Shown one piece after another: positions 1-8,637 of a stretch of 36,927 nucleotides of DNA. The stretch is from a bacterium. Its GTDB lineage: Bacteria; Bacteroidota; Ignavibacteria; Kapaibacteriales; UBA2268. Location of the stretch: the NCBI GenBank assembly GCA_030431515.1, contig JAUIIX010000030.1:1-36927 (forward strand), read 5' to 3'. Numbering within the stretch: the first letter of the stretch is position 1; every line of letters starts with the position of its first letter. The position numbers were made by a program, and so were the translations under genes. Under the pieces are notes generated by a model, which worked only from the letters and a program-made list of their open reading frames with translations, searched no databases and had not been told where the DNA came from.

Positions 1-427
1 TATTGAATGGCTTAGAAACAAAGCAAGACCTTATTTATTTTCAAACACATTAGCTCCTGCTGTAGTAGGTGGTACATTTAAATGTCTTGAAATTCTATCT
101 GAATCTACTCACTTACGTGATAAATTGATGGAAAATACAAATCACTTTAGAACTCGTATGACAGAAGCAGGATTTGATATTGTTAAAGGAGTTCATCCAA
201 TAGCACCTGTTATGTTCAGTAAATTTGAAAATTCTGCGGAACTTGCAGTAAAATTTGCTGATAGAATGTTAGAAGAAGGAGTATATGTTATTGCCTTTTC
301 TTTCCCTGTTGTTCCAAAGCAGCAAGATAGAATTAGAGTTCAATTATCAGCTGGTCATTCAACAGAACAAGTTGATGCTTGTATAGATGCATTTATTAAA
401 GTCGGTAAAGAATTGAAAGTAATATAA
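1..427 (+). CDS. kbl: Glycine C-acetyltransferase (2-amino-3-ketobutyrate CoA ligase), C-terminal part
   Basis: The 3' end of a PLP-dependent fold-type I enzyme; the reading frame is open to the left edge, with the first complete codon at base 2. Seen: about 141 residues including the motif RPYLFSNTLAPAVVGG near the start and QQDRIRVQLSAGHST near the end. Both are typical of Kbl, which with threonine dehydrogenase turns threonine into glycine and acetyl-CoA. The Schiff-base lysine lies outside the window. The related BioF/ALAS enzymes share the fold, but the PYLFSN-LAP segment and the C-terminal IRVQLSAGHS block fit Kbl best. An ATG at 125 is internal, not the true start. A terminator hairpin follows 24 bases after the stop. 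Confidence 0.88.
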   Translation, partial: IEWLRNKARPYLFSNTLAPAVVGGTFKCLEILSESTHLRDKLMENTNHFRTRMTEAGFDIVKGVHPIAPVMFSKFENSAELAVKFADRMLEEGVYVIAFSFPVVPKQQDRIRVQLSAGHSTEQVDACIDAFIKVGKELKVI

Positions 428-451
428 TTATACAATTAATATTTATATAAT

Positions 452-484
452 AAGCCATTGGAGTTATTCCATTGGCTTTTTTTT
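452..484 (+). terminator. Rho-independent terminator after kbl
   Basis: A ten-base stem, AAGCCATTGG pairing with CCATTGGCTT with one T-T mismatch and a seven-base loop, runs directly into a run of T residues. It lies 24 bases after the kbl stop and separates kbl from the receptor operon. Confidence 0.85.
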
Positions 485-607
485 GCTTTAAAAAAAATAA
501 AAATATGAACCTATTTTTTATTTTAATGTTATTTTTAACAAATATTTTATAACTAAACTATAAAAAAAACGTTTTACACAAAAAAACAAGGATAGTAAAC
601 AAACAGA

Positions 608-2965
608 ATGATAAAAATAATTGGAATTATATTCCTAATACTTATACAAAGCTCATATTCACAAGAAAACATTACAATAAGTGGATACATAAAAGACAAA
701 TCTTCGGGCGAAACTCTTATCGGTGCAAGCATAGCAGTAAAAGAACTACAAACAGGAGCATATTCTAATGCTTATGGTTTTTATTCTATTTCTATTCCAA
801 AAGGGAAATATACTTTTATAACAAGTTATGTTGGGTTTGAATCTCTTACAAAAGAAATTAATTTAACTAAAAGTATTAAATTTGATTTTGAATTAGAAAA
901 TTCAACTTTTGGAACAGAAGAGATTGTAGTTACTGCAGAAAAAGAAGATCAAAATATTAAATCAATTGAAATGTCTTCAATAGCTGTGAATACAGAAGTA
1001 CTTAAAAAAATGCCAGCTCTTTTAGGCGAAGTTGATGTTATTAGATCTATTCAACTTTTACCTGGTGTTTCAACTGTTGGAGAGGGTTCAACTGGCTTTA
1101 ATGTTAGAGGTGGTGGAATAGATCAAAATTTAGTTTTACTTGATGAAGCCCCTGTTTATAACTCATCACATTTATTTGGATTTTTCTCAGTCTTTAATCC
1201 TGATGCTGTAAAAGATGTCAAGTTAGTAAAAGGTGGAATAGACGCTGAATATGGTGGTAGATTATCTTCAATTTTAGATGTTAGATTAAAAGAAGGAAAT
1301 TCACGAAAATTCAACATTGATGGTGGGGTAGGAGCAATATTTTCACGTTTAGCAGTTGAAGGACCAATAATAGAAGATAAAGTGTCATTTTTAGTAGCTG
1401 GTCGTCGTTCATATATTGATGTATTAGCCAAACCATTTCTATCAGATGATTTATCAGATTCTAAATTCTATTTTTATGATTTAACAGCTAAAGCAAACTG
1501 GAAAATTGATGATAAAAATACTTTATTCTTATCAGGTTATTTTGGACGTGATATTTTTGGATCTGGTTTTGTTTTCAATTGGGGAAGCCAAACAGGAACA
1601 TTAAGATGGAATCACTTATTTAATGATAAATTATTCTCAAATTTAACTTACTATTTCTCTAACTACGATTATGTTTTAGGTTTTGGTGATGACGATCAAG
1701 ATAGATTTGATTGGAATTCTAACATTGTAACTCAATCATTAAAAAATGACTTCACTTATTTCCAAAATACAAATAGTATATTTAATTTTGGTGTTGAAGC
1801 AATTTATTATGACTTTGAACCTGGTAATGCTGTTGGTAAATCTAATGGTATTAGTGTTCCAATTAGTTTAGATCATAAATATGCTGGGCAATTAGCAGCT
1901 TATATAGGTCATGAATGGGACATTAGTGATCTATTAACCGTAAAATATGGTATAAGAGCATCTTACTTCACATTTTTAGGACCTGGTAAATATTATGATT
2001 TAGGAGATACTACAAGTGGTACACCTAAACCTGTACTAAATGTATATGAATCTGAAGATTATGAAAATATAGCTGATTACATTAATTTTGAGCCTCGTTT
2101 TAGTTTGAACTATTCATTATCAGATGTTAATTCTGTTAAATTATCATATAATAGAATGGTACAATATCTTCATTTAGTTTCAAATACTGCCGCAGCAACA
2201 CCGCTAGATTTATGGACTCCATCAACTAATAATTTACAACCTCAACTTGCCGACCAAATTGCAGTTGGTTATTTCCATAATTTTGATGATAATTTATATG
2301 AAACTTCTATTGAAGTATTTTATAAAGATTTACAAAATCAAATTGCTTATAGAGATGGGGCAGATGTATTATTAAACGAATACCTTGAAGCAGATTTAAT
2401 CTTTGGAAAAGGTAGAGCTTATGGAGCAGAATTCTATATTAAAAAAACTAAAGGTAAGTTTAACGGTTGGATTAGTTATACTTTATCTCGAACAGAAAAC
2501 AAAATAAATGGTATCAATAATTTTGATTGGTTTCCTACAAGATATGACAGAACTCACAATTTAAGTATTGTAGCATTCTACGAAATCAACAAAAAATGGA
2601 ATTTATCTTCAAACTTTACATTGACTTCAGGAACTCCGGCAACTTTCCCTACAAATGGATACTATTTTAATGGTCAATATGTTCCTCACAATGCTCTAAA
2701 CGAAAGAAATGGTAATCGTATTCCAACATATCATAGACTTGACTTGTCTGCTACTTACAAACCATTTAGTGAAGCAGACGATTGGTGGAAAGGTGAATGG
2801 GTATTCTCATTATATAATGTTTATAATAGAAAAAATGCTTTTTCTGTATATCCTCAACTTAGTGATAAAAACATTCCACAAGCCATTCAATTCAGTGTAA
2901 TTGGGTCTATTGTTCCTTCAGTTTCTTATAATTTTAATTTTGACATTCAAAACTTGGTGAAATAA
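608..2965 (+). CDS. TonB-dependent outer-membrane receptor with carboxypeptidase-D-like N-domain
   Basis: A 785-residue outer-membrane receptor. Residues 1-19 are a Sec signal peptide ending SYSQ. Residues 22-103 form a CarboxypepD_reg-like beta-sandwich (GYIKDKSSGETLIGASI). About 125-230 is the plug, with LPGVSTVGEGSTGFNVRGGG and DAEYGGRLSSILDV. The rest alternates aromatic and polar residues as in a 22-strand barrel. There is no STN signalling domain, so no sigma/anti-sigma control through this protein is expected. The ligand cannot be read from the sequence. The stop overlaps the next start by one base (TAATG), so it is co-transcribed with the DUF4249 lipoprotein, a common pairing in Bacteroidota in which the lipoprotein probably assists at the cell surface. 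Confidence 0.92.
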   Translation: MIKIIGIIFLILIQSSYSQENITISGYIKDKSSGETLIGASIAVKELQTGAYSNAYGFYSISIPKGKYTFITSYVGFESLTKEINLTKSIKFDFELENSTFGTEEIVVTAEKEDQNIKSIEMSSIAVNTEVLKKMPALLGEVDVIRSIQLLPGVSTVGEGSTGFNVRGGGIDQNLVLLDEAPVYNSSHLFGFFSVFNPDAVKDVKLVKGGIDAEYGGRLSSILDVRLKEGNSRKFNIDGGVGAIFSRLAVEGPIIEDKVSFLVAGRRSYIDVLAKPFLSDDLSDSKFYFYDLTAKANWKIDDKNTLFLSGYFGRDIFGSGFVFNWGSQTGTLRWNHLFNDKLFSNLTYYFSNYDYVLGFGDDDQDRFDWNSNIVTQSLKNDFTYFQNTNSIFNFGVEAIYYDFEPGNAVGKSNGISVPISLDHKYAGQLAAYIGHEWDISDLLTVKYGIRASYFTFLGPGKYYDLGDTTSGTPKPVLNVYESEDYENIADYINFEPRFSLNYSLSDVNSVKLSYNRMVQYLHLVSNTAAATPLDLWTPSTNNLQPQLADQIAVGYFHNFDDNLYETSIEVFYKDLQNQIAYRDGADVLLNEYLEADLIFGKGRAYGAEFYIKKTKGKFNGWISYTLSRTENKINGINNFDWFPTRYDRTHNLSIVAFYEINKKWNLSSNFTLTSGTPATFPTNGYYFNGQYVPHNALNERNGNRIPTYHRLDLSATYKPFSEADDWWKGEWVFSLYNVYNRKNAFSVYPQLSDKNIPQAIQFSVIGSIVPSVSYNFNFDIQNLVK

Positions 2966-3843
2966 TGAAAAAAATACTATTAATCCTAATTTCATTTTAT
3001 TTAATTTCTTGCGAAGACCCTATTGATATTGAAATCGAAAATGGTGAATCTCAACTTGTAGTAGAAGCAATATTAACAAATTCGTTAAAAGAACAAAAAG
3101 TTATATTGTCTAAATCTGGAAATTACTTTGACCCTATATTTAATGAAGTAAGAAATGCAGAAATTAGTATATTAGATAATCAAGGTAATGTAATAAAACT
3201 TGAAAATAATAATTCTTCAACTTACTCATTTAACCCAACTGAATTACCCTTTCAAGATGACTTAACTTATACGCTTGAAATAATTTATGATAATAATACT
3301 TTTACTTCTTTAAGTAAACTAAAACCTGTTCCTCCAATTGACTCTATAACCTGGTTTAAAGAAAAAGTATTGTTTGGTGATTTAGATTCTATTATAATAG
3401 CTCAATTCTGGGCTTATGATTTACCTGGATTAGGTGATACCTATTGGATAAGAAGTAAAATTAATGGTACTTATTTAGATAACATTAGTATTGCTTATGA
3501 TGGCTCTACTGGAAGTGGCTCATCATCGGATAATATTCCTTTTATTGCACCTGTAAGATTTTCCATAACCCCTAACTCGTCTGATGAAGAAGATGTTTTA
3601 AAGTATGGTGATGAAATTGAAGTAGAATTATATTCTATTTCAACAGAGTTTGCTAATTTTTGGAAAATACTTGGAGATCAAATAAATAATGGTGGCTTAT
3701 TTGCTACTCCTCCAACTAATGTACCTACTAATATTAAAAACATTAACATAAATGGTCCAAAAGCTATTGGTTGGTTTGAAATTTCTAATATATCAACTGA
3801 TTCGGCTACTATAACTCGAGATAAAACAAACAATAAAGAATAA
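2965..3843 (+). CDS. DUF4249-type lipoprotein
   Basis: A 292-residue protein. The N-terminus MKKILLILISFYLISC gives a type II signal peptide with the lipidated cysteine at position 16, followed by acidic residues. The next 80 residues (a GESQLVVEAILTN block, then repeated beta-strands) match what I know of DUF4249 proteins, which accompany TonB receptors in Bacteroidota. The function of DUF4249 is unknown; a role as a surface-exposed partner of the receptor is inferred from the one-base overlap with it. The protein ends in a polar tail (TRDKTNNKE) with no sorting domain. A terminator follows 25 bases downstream, closing a two-gene operon. Confidence 0.8.
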   Translation: MKKILLILISFYLISCEDPIDIEIENGESQLVVEAILTNSLKEQKVILSKSGNYFDPIFNEVRNAEISILDNQGNVIKLENNNSSTYSFNPTELPFQDDLTYTLEIIYDNNTFTSLSKLKPVPPIDSITWFKEKVLFGDLDSIIIAQFWAYDLPGLGDTYWIRSKINGTYLDNISIAYDGSTGSGSSSDNIPFIAPVRFSITPNSSDEEDVLKYGDEIEVELYSISTEFANFWKILGDQINNGGLFATPPTNVPTNIKNININGPKAIGWFEISNISTDSATITRDKTNNKE

Positions 3844-3868
3844 ATATCCTATCTTATTATTTAAAAAT

Positions 3869-3907
3869 AAAGTATTGTTATATAATTATAGCAATACTTT
3901 TTTTTTT
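3869..3907 (+). terminator. Rho-independent terminator after the DUF4249 gene
   Basis: A nine-base perfect stem (AAAGTATTG with CAATACTTT, 14-base AT-rich loop) runs directly into a long T run up to base 3907. It closes the receptor/lipoprotein operon. Confidence 0.85.
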
Positions 3908-3962
3908 GCGTATTTTTAAAAATATTGTAAAAATAATGTAAAATAATGTTATTTTTATTTCC

Positions 3963-3993
3963 TTGATAAATGCTAAGACCATATATAAATTTG
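3963..3993 (+). promoter_or_regulatory. Bacteroidota-type promoter for the 4025 gene
   Basis: TTG at 3963-3965 and TAAATTTG at 3986-3993, spaced by 20 bases, match the Bacteroidota -33/-7 consensus (TTTG / TAnnTTTG), with C in place of the first T of the -33 box. Predicted transcription start is near 3999, about 26 bases before the ATG. Confidence 0.5.
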
Positions 3994-4024
3994 TTTTATT
4001 CAATTATCAAAAAGGAAAAATATT

Positions 4025-4660
4025 ATGTTAAACGACATCTTAAATTCACTAAAATCATTTCAAGAATTTGAAAACACAAACAACGTTAAATCAAATCAAT
4101 TAAAGTATTACAACAACTTGAATTTAATGTTTACATCAATCAACTATTTGATTGAAACTATTAACTCAAACTATGAAGGTATTTTCTTAGAAGAAGATGA
4201 TCAATTTACAAAAGTAAAAAAAATTGAAAAAGTAATGAGAATTTTTATGCTCTATATCAAGTTAGTTGAAAATCTTGAAGAGAAAATGAGTGAAGCACCA
4301 TTCCTTGAAAATAGTGAGGATATTATTAATGAATTTGAAAAATTTAATACTAATTTTAATGATAGTGATTTAAAGAATAAAAAAACTTATACTAAACCAA
4401 GCAAAGCCGAACCAGAGAAAAAAATATTAAAATTAAATGCTAAAGAAGAAATTAATGAAGCAATAAAAGAATCTGAAAAAAACGAAATTGAAGAAGTGTT
4501 AAACTCTAAAGATAACATAGAGATAAAAGATTTAGTTAATAACTCAACTAATACAATAAAATCAAATTCCTTTGATTTAAAGAAACAACTAAAAATCAAA
4601 AAAAATATAAATTTGAATAAAAACAGGAAAAAGAAAAATAAAAAACCCAATCTAAAATAG
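4025..4660 (+). CDS. Hypothetical protein with helical N-half and lysine-rich tail
   Basis: I do not recognise this 211-residue protein. Residues 1-100 look helical and amphipathic (short stretches such as LNDILNSLKSFQEFE, and IEKVMRIFMLYIKLVENLEEKM). Residues 105-175 are low-complexity and charged. The last 35 residues are strongly basic (KKQLKIKKN, then NRKKKNKKP), suggesting nucleic-acid or membrane-surface binding, which is inference only. There is no signal peptide or membrane segment, so it is likely cytoplasmic. It has its own promoter and stands alone between two terminators. Its final codons and TAG stop form the hairpin that terminates the convergent dnaN. The opposite strand of its 3' half is open but gives only a phenylalanine-rich shadow. 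Confidence 0.72.
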   Translation: MLNDILNSLKSFQEFENTNNVKSNQLKYYNNLNLMFTSINYLIETINSNYEGIFLEEDDQFTKVKKIEKVMRIFMLYIKLVENLEEKMSEAPFLENSEDIINEFEKFNTNFNDSDLKNKKTYTKPSKAEPEKKILKLNAKEEINEAIKESEKNEIEEVLNSKDNIEIKDLVNNSTNTIKSNSFDLKKQLKIKKNINLNKNRKKKNKKPNLK

Positions 4661-4666
4661 ATTGGG
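4631..4666 (-). terminator. dnaN terminator overlapping the end of the convergent gene
   Basis: CCCAATCTA (4646-4654) and TAGATTGGG (4658-4666) form a perfect nine-base stem with a three-base loop. Read on the minus strand, the hairpin is followed by a T-rich tract (complement of 4631-4645) and lies 28 bases after the dnaN stop. The same hairpin contains the last codons and TAG stop of the plus-strand gene at 4025; on that strand the following T tract is weak. Confidence 0.8.
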
Positions 4667-4694
4667 CATTTTAGTAAATCTTAAAATTAAATTA

Positions 4695-5879
4695 TTATCT
4701 AATTTTAACAGGCATAATTAAATTAAGTAGTTCTTTACCATCTTCATTTGGTAATACCAAGATTGGTTTCAATGGGTCAGAAAAAGTTAAATAAACTAAA
4801 TTATCTTCTGTTTTGTCGATGTTATTTATAGCATCTTCTAAGAATTTATAATTAAATCCAATTTCTATTTCATCACCAGAATATTGACATTTAATATTTT
4901 CAGTTCCAGACATTCCACTATCTTCATCAGTACCAACTATTATAGTTAGATTCTCTTGAAACTTTACTCTTACTTGCTTAGATACTGAATTAGAGAAGAA
5001 TGAAACTCTTTTAATTGAAGTTAATAATTCGTCTCTATCAAAAATAGCAATAAAATTATTATTCTGAGGAATAACAGATTCATAAGGAGGAAATTTTTCT
5101 GTTATTAATTTACTAATAATAACGGTATCTCCATAATCAAATCTGCAGTGAGTTACTTTATCTTTAGCTAATAAAAATGAAACTAAAACATCATTGTCAA
5201 CTGATTTAAGTAAGTCAACAGTTTTAGGAGGGATAATTACGTTCAAATCTTCAGGAAGATTAGCATTCATTGGTGAGTAAGTAGCACGTACCAATCGGTA
5301 AGAATCTGTAGCAACTACATTCAAATAATCTTCTCTAAATTGAAAATAAACTCCAGTCATTGAAGGTCTAAACTCATCTGATGACACAGCAAAAGCGGTT
5401 TTTTGACACAAAGTAGAAATAGAATCTTTATCAATAAATGCAGGTTTATTTGATGCATCATAATCTCCATCAAATGTTTCACCATTCCAAATTGGTTTCG
5501 AAGACTCCTCTAATTCTGGTAACTTCAAGTATTCTTCAACATCCATACCCTTCATCTTATAATTACCAGTAGAAGTAGTTATAGATACATTGAATAATTC
5601 TAAATCAATATTAAATTTAACTTCACCAACCATTCCCGGAACTTTCAAAAATTCATTTATTTTTCTAGCAGGAAGTAAAACTTTACCGTCTTCTTCACCT
5701 TGAACTTGAACTGTTGATAAAATTGTTATATCCTGATCAGTAGAAATTAAAGTTAAAACATCTCCTTCTAATTTCACGTAAAAATGCTCCAACACAGGTA
5801 AAGTTGATTTAGGAGGTATAGCTGGTAGAACTCTTGAAACTACTTTTTTAAGTTCAACTACGTCTGCTGAAAACTTCAT
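4695..5879 (-). CDS. dnaN: DNA polymerase III beta subunit (sliding clamp)
   Basis: A 394-residue clamp that encircles DNA as a dimer and tethers polymerase III and repair partners. Seen: N-terminal MKFSADVVELKKVVSRVLPA, then KSTLPVLEHFYVK, LLPARKINEFLK, the central block SSDEFRPSMTGVYFQF, ATDSYRLVRA, and a C-terminus ending LIMPVKIR in place of the usual MPMR/L. It is about 25 residues longer than the 366-residue E. coli protein. The extra length lies mainly around residues 122-148, an acidic linker between domains 1 and 2. dnaN often sits beside dnaA and recF; neither is in this window, so this is not an obvious origin region. The gene is divergent from psd and single, with its own terminator. 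Confidence 0.95.
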   Translation of the reverse strand: MKFSADVVELKKVVSRVLPAIPPKSTLPVLEHFYVKLEGDVLTLISTDQDITILSTVQVQGEEDGKVLLPARKINEFLKVPGMVGEVKFNIDLELFNVSITTSTGNYKMKGMDVEEYLKLPELEESSKPIWNGETFDGDYDASNKPAFIDKDSISTLCQKTAFAVSSDEFRPSMTGVYFQFREDYLNVVATDSYRLVRATYSPMNANLPEDLNVIIPPKTVDLLKSVDNDVLVSFLLAKDKVTHCRFDYGDTVIISKLITEKFPPYESVIPQNNNFIAIFDRDELLTSIKRVSFFSNSVSKQVRVKFQENLTIIVGTDEDSGMSGTENIKCQYSGDEIEIGFNYKFLEDAINNIDKTEDNLVYLTFSDPLKPILVLPNEDGKELLNLIMPVKIR

Positions 5880-5891
5880 TTTTTGTTCCTA

Positions 5892-5925
5892 TTTGTTAAC
5901 TTAATATTAAAATTTGTTATTTTTG
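5892..5925 (+). promoter_or_regulatory. Bacteroidota-type promoter for the psd operon
   Basis: TTTG at 5892-5895 and TATTTTTG at 5918-5925, 22 bases apart, are full matches to TTTG / TAnnTTTG. Transcription should start about 30 bases before the psd start codon. The site lies in the 81-base divergent gap with dnaN. Confidence 0.55.
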
Positions 5926-5960
5926 AAAATTCAATTTAAAGAAAATTAAATAAAAACAAT

Positions 5961-6650
5961 TTGAGTGTTGAAAATATGTTAACAAAATATGGCTTAGATA
6001 ATATTATAGTAATGCTTCTAACTGGTTTATTACTTATAATTATACCTTATTTCACTAGTAATATGAAAGTTCTAAATTGGGTATTATACTCACTTGGAGG
6101 ATTCCTTATTATCTTTACTTTTGTCTTTTTCAGAGATCCTGATAGAACAATTCCAAGTAAAGTTTTACAAGATGAATCATATATTATAGCCCCAGCTGAC
6201 GGAAAAGTTGTTAACATTGAAGATGAGTTCGAAAAATACTATTTGAAATCAGATTCAAAGAGAATAAGTATATTTTTATCTCCAATAGATGTTCACGTTA
6301 ATCGAACTCCTGCAAAAGGCGTAGTTGATTTCTATGAATACTTCGAAGGAGATTATCTTGTTGCTTATCATCCAAAATCTTCTGAATTAAACGAACATTC
6401 TAGAATTGGTGTTCTAAATAAATACGGAAAAGTCTATTTTAAACAAATAGTTGGAGTACTTGCACGTCGTATAGTATGTGATGTAAAAGTTGGCGATACT
6501 CTCGAAGCAGGTGATAAAATTGGTATGATGAAATTTGGTTCTCGTATGGATATTGCAATTTCCCCTGAAAGTGAAATTTATGTAAAAGTTGGTGATAGAG
6601 TAGTAGCAGGGGAGACTATCATTGCTCGTTTACCTAAAAAGGATAAATAA
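5961..6650 (+). CDS. psd: Phosphatidylserine decarboxylase, short PSD-related type
   Basis: A pyruvoyl-dependent membrane enzyme converting phosphatidylserine to phosphatidylethanolamine, 229 residues from a TTG start. An ATG at 5976 would give 224 residues and is equally possible; no clear ribosome binding site decides it. Seen: two membrane segments at about 13-29 and 38-57; PADGKVV near 78-84; the SPIDVHVNRTPAKG block near 107-120 with conserved histidine 112; and the self-cleavage motif KFGSRMD with Gly193-Ser194, where Ser194 would become the pyruvoyl group of the alpha chain. This matches the short family related to archaetidylserine decarboxylase. The stop overlaps the pssA start by one base (TAATG), joining two consecutive steps of one pathway. 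Confidence 0.92.
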   Translation: MSVENMLTKYGLDNIIVMLLTGLLLIIIPYFTSNMKVLNWVLYSLGGFLIIFTFVFFRDPDRTIPSKVLQDESYIIAPADGKVVNIEDEFEKYYLKSDSKRISIFLSPIDVHVNRTPAKGVVDFYEYFEGDYLVAYHPKSSELNEHSRIGVLNKYGKVYFKQIVGVLARRIVCDVKVGDTLEAGDKIGMMKFGSRMDIAISPESEIYVKVGDRVVAGETIIARLPKKDK

Positions 6651-7435
6651 TGGCTACTCGTAGAGTAACAAGGTCTTTTGTTCCTAATTTACTAACAACA
6701 GCAAATCTTTTTACAGGATTTGCAAGTATAGTTTATGCCTCAATGGGAGATTATGAAAGAGCTGCCTTCTTTATTTTGCTTGGTGCATTTTTTGATATGA
6801 TGGATGGACTTACTGCAAGAATGATTAATGCCGCTTCAGAATTTGGAGGAGAATTAGATTCATTATGTGATGTAGTAACATTCGGTATAGCACCATCTTA
6901 TTTATTATATGAAATTTATTTCTATCAATATGATGAATTAGGAATATTTTTCGCTTCATTCCCAGCCATAATGGGAGCATTACGGCTCGCTCGTTTTAAT
7001 GTACAATTATCTTCATTTGAAGATAAAAAGTATTTCACTGGCTTTCCTATTCCAAGCTCAGCATTAATAATTTGTAGTTATTTAATATATTATCATCTTG
7101 ATGATAGTATTTCTCCTAAAAGTAAAGATTTCTTAGCTTTCTTTGTTACAATTGCAACATCATTAGCTATGATTTCAACTATTAAATATAGAAATATTCC
7201 AAGACCAAGCTTAAGAAATATTAAATCAAAACCAGTATTACACATTGGATTTATTTTAATAATTGTTGCAGTGATTATTTCTAAAGGTTTTTTACTTTTT
7301 CCTTTTATGTTAGTTTATTTAGTAATGAGTGCTATTCTCCATATTTACAAATGGCTTAGAAAAGGGGATACTCTTGAGCGAAGTCTCGAAGAATTTGATG
7401 ATGACGATTATGAAAATGAAAACGATTATAATTAA
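6650..7435 (+). CDS. pssA: CDP-diacylglycerol-serine O-phosphatidyltransferase
   Basis: A 261-residue integral membrane enzyme of the CDP-alcohol phosphatidyltransferase family that makes phosphatidylserine from CDP-diacylglycerol and serine, the substrate of the neighbouring Psd. The diagnostic pattern DG-x2-AR-x8-G-x3-D-x3-D is complete: D52, G53, A56, R57, G66, D70 and D74. The N-terminus RSFVPNLLTTANLFTGFASI is typical of PssA. About six to eight hydrophobic segments follow. The C-terminus (about 245-261) is strongly acidic with four consecutive aspartates, presumably cytoplasmic. It is co-transcribed with psd, and purS follows after a short gap. Confidence 0.94.
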   Translation: MATRRVTRSFVPNLLTTANLFTGFASIVYASMGDYERAAFFILLGAFFDMMDGLTARMINAASEFGGELDSLCDVVTFGIAPSYLLYEIYFYQYDELGIFFASFPAIMGALRLARFNVQLSSFEDKKYFTGFPIPSSALIICSYLIYYHLDDSISPKSKDFLAFFVTIATSLAMISTIKYRNIPRPSLRNIKSKPVLHIGFILIIVAVIISKGFLLFPFMLVYLVMSAILHIYKWLRKGDTLERSLEEFDDDDYENENDYN

Positions 7436-7476
7436 TACATTTTACCTTATATTTGAATTTTAATTTTGGACAAATT

Positions 7477-7728
7477 ATGAAAAATTATAAAGCAAAAATT
7501 TATATTACTCTTAGAGAAAACATCTTAGATGTGCAAGGAAAAGCAGTTGAACATGCTCTTCATTCATTGGAATTTAATAACTTTTCTGATGTTAGAATCG
7601 GAAAATATGTTGAGTTAATTGTATTAGCTCAAAACGACGGTCAAGCAGAAGAAATGGTTAAAAGTGCTTGCGACAAATTAATTGCAAACCCGATTATAGA
7701 AGATTATACAGTTGAAATAATTGAATAA
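7477..7728 (+). CDS. purS: Phosphoribosylformylglycinamidine synthase, PurS subunit
   Basis: An 83-residue subunit of the three-part FGAM synthase (PurS-PurQ-PurL) of purine synthesis; it bridges glutaminase and synthetase. Seen: YKAKIYITLRENILDVQGKA, then a VRIGKYVELIV strand and a C-terminal VEIIE, all characteristic. I place the start at the ATG at 7477, because an in-frame TTG at 7453 would add eight residues (NFNFGQI-type) not expected in the family and would overlap a possible TATATTTG promoter-like box at 7448-7455. purQ starts 10 bases after the stop. The PurL partner is not in the window. Confidence 0.9.
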   Translation: MKNYKAKIYITLRENILDVQGKAVEHALHSLEFNNFSDVRIGKYVELIVLAQNDGQAEEMVKSACDKLIANPIIEDYTVEIIE

Positions 7729-7738
7729 GGAAAATTAA

Positions 7739-8434
7739 ATGAAATATGGTGTTATAGTATTTCCAGGTTCAAATTGTGATAGAGATGCCTTATTTGCTGC
7801 TTCTTTAATGGGGAATACAGCAGAGTTTATTTGGCATAAAGATACATCTATACCAAGTGATATTGATAGTATTATTATTCCAGGCGGATTCTCTTATGGA
7901 GATTACTTGAGATGTGGAGCAATTTCTCGATTCTCAAATATAATGAAAGAAGTTATAAAATTTGCTGATTCTGGAAAACCAGTTATTGGTATATGTAATG
8001 GCTTCCAAATATTAACTGAAGCAAATTTATTGCCTGGTGCATTATTAAGAAATAAATCTATTTCCTTTATTTGTAAAGATGTATATCTAAAAGTAAATGA
8101 AGATAATACACCATTTACCAATACTTTGGAAAAAGATTCTGTAATTAAAATTCCTATTGCTCATGGAGAAGGAAATTATTTTGCAGATGATAATACGATA
8201 AAATCTTTACAAGATAATAATCAAATTGTTTTCCAATATTCAGATGTTGATGGTAAAATAACTGATGAAGCAAATCCTAATGGATCAATGCTTAATATTG
8301 CTGGAATTACAAATAAAAACAAAAACGTATTAGGTATGATGCCTCATCCTGAAAGATATTCAGATAATATTTTAGGATGTGATGATGGATTAAATGTTTT
8401 TAAGTCAATTACTAATTTTATAAACTCAAACTGA
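7739..8434 (+). CDS. purQ: Phosphoribosylformylglycinamidine synthase, PurQ glutaminase subunit
   Basis: A 231-residue class I glutamine amidotransferase that supplies ammonia to PurL for FGAM formation. Seen: N-terminal [33 protein letters not shown], the nucleophile elbow GICNGFQ with Cys86, and the rest of the triad in MMPHPERY with His203 and Glu205. AHGEGNY at 141-147 is the typical PurQ segment. Length is normal for the stand-alone subunit. It follows purS by 10 bases and precedes tatA by 8, inside the psd-dsrE operon. Confidence 0.95.
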   Translation: MKYGVIVFPGSNCDRDALFAASLMGNTAEFIWHKDTSIPSDIDSIIIPGGFSYGDYLRCGAISRFSNIMKEVIKFADSGKPVIGICNGFQILTEANLLPGALLRNKSISFICKDVYLKVNEDNTPFTNTLEKDSVIKIPIAHGEGNYFADDNTIKSLQDNNQIVFQYSDVDGKITDEANPNGSMLNIAGITNKNKNVLGMMPHPERYSDNILGCDDGLNVFKSITNFINSN

Positions 8435-8442
8435 GAGGATTT

Positions 8443-8631
8443 ATGTTTCCAATGCCTGGTGGAATGGAATGGGTATTAATAGGTGCTGTAGTGTTATTAT
8501 TATTTGGTGGAAAAAAAATTCCTGAATTAATGAAAGGACTTGGGTCTGGTATTAAGGAATTTAAAAAAGCTACAAATGATGTAGAAGGAACTGTAACTAA
8601 AGATAATGATAAAAAAGAAGTAAAAAACTAA
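8443..8631 (+). CDS. tatA: Sec-independent translocase protein TatA
   Basis: A 62-residue TatA/E-type protein of the twin-arginine translocase. Seen: a short periplasmic N-terminus, one membrane helix (about 9-21, [12 protein letters not shown]), the hinge [14 protein letters not shown], an amphipathic helix to about 45, and a charged tail. TatA oligomers form the pathway for folded proteins recruited by TatC. A second TatA/B-type gene starts seven bases after its stop; tatC is not in the window. The DUF1501 protein at 15410 has a Tat-type signal and could be a client. Confidence 0.9.
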   Translation: MFPMPGGMEWVLIGAVVLLLFGGKKIPELMKGLGSGIKEFKKATNDVEGTVTKDNDKKEVKN

Positions 8632-8637
8632 AATAAT

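Noticed and set aside
125-427. Separate 100-residue protein
   Set aside because: The same frame continues upstream to the window edge with Kbl sequence; the ATG is internal.
4387-4650. Minus-strand open frame rich in phenylalanine
   Set aside because: It is the complement of the lysine-rich end of the 4025 gene and overlaps the dnaN terminator; no coding signal.
5880-5960. Replication origin next to dnaN
   Set aside because: The gap is only 81 bases, has no clear DnaA boxes and lacks dnaA or recF; it holds the psd promoter.
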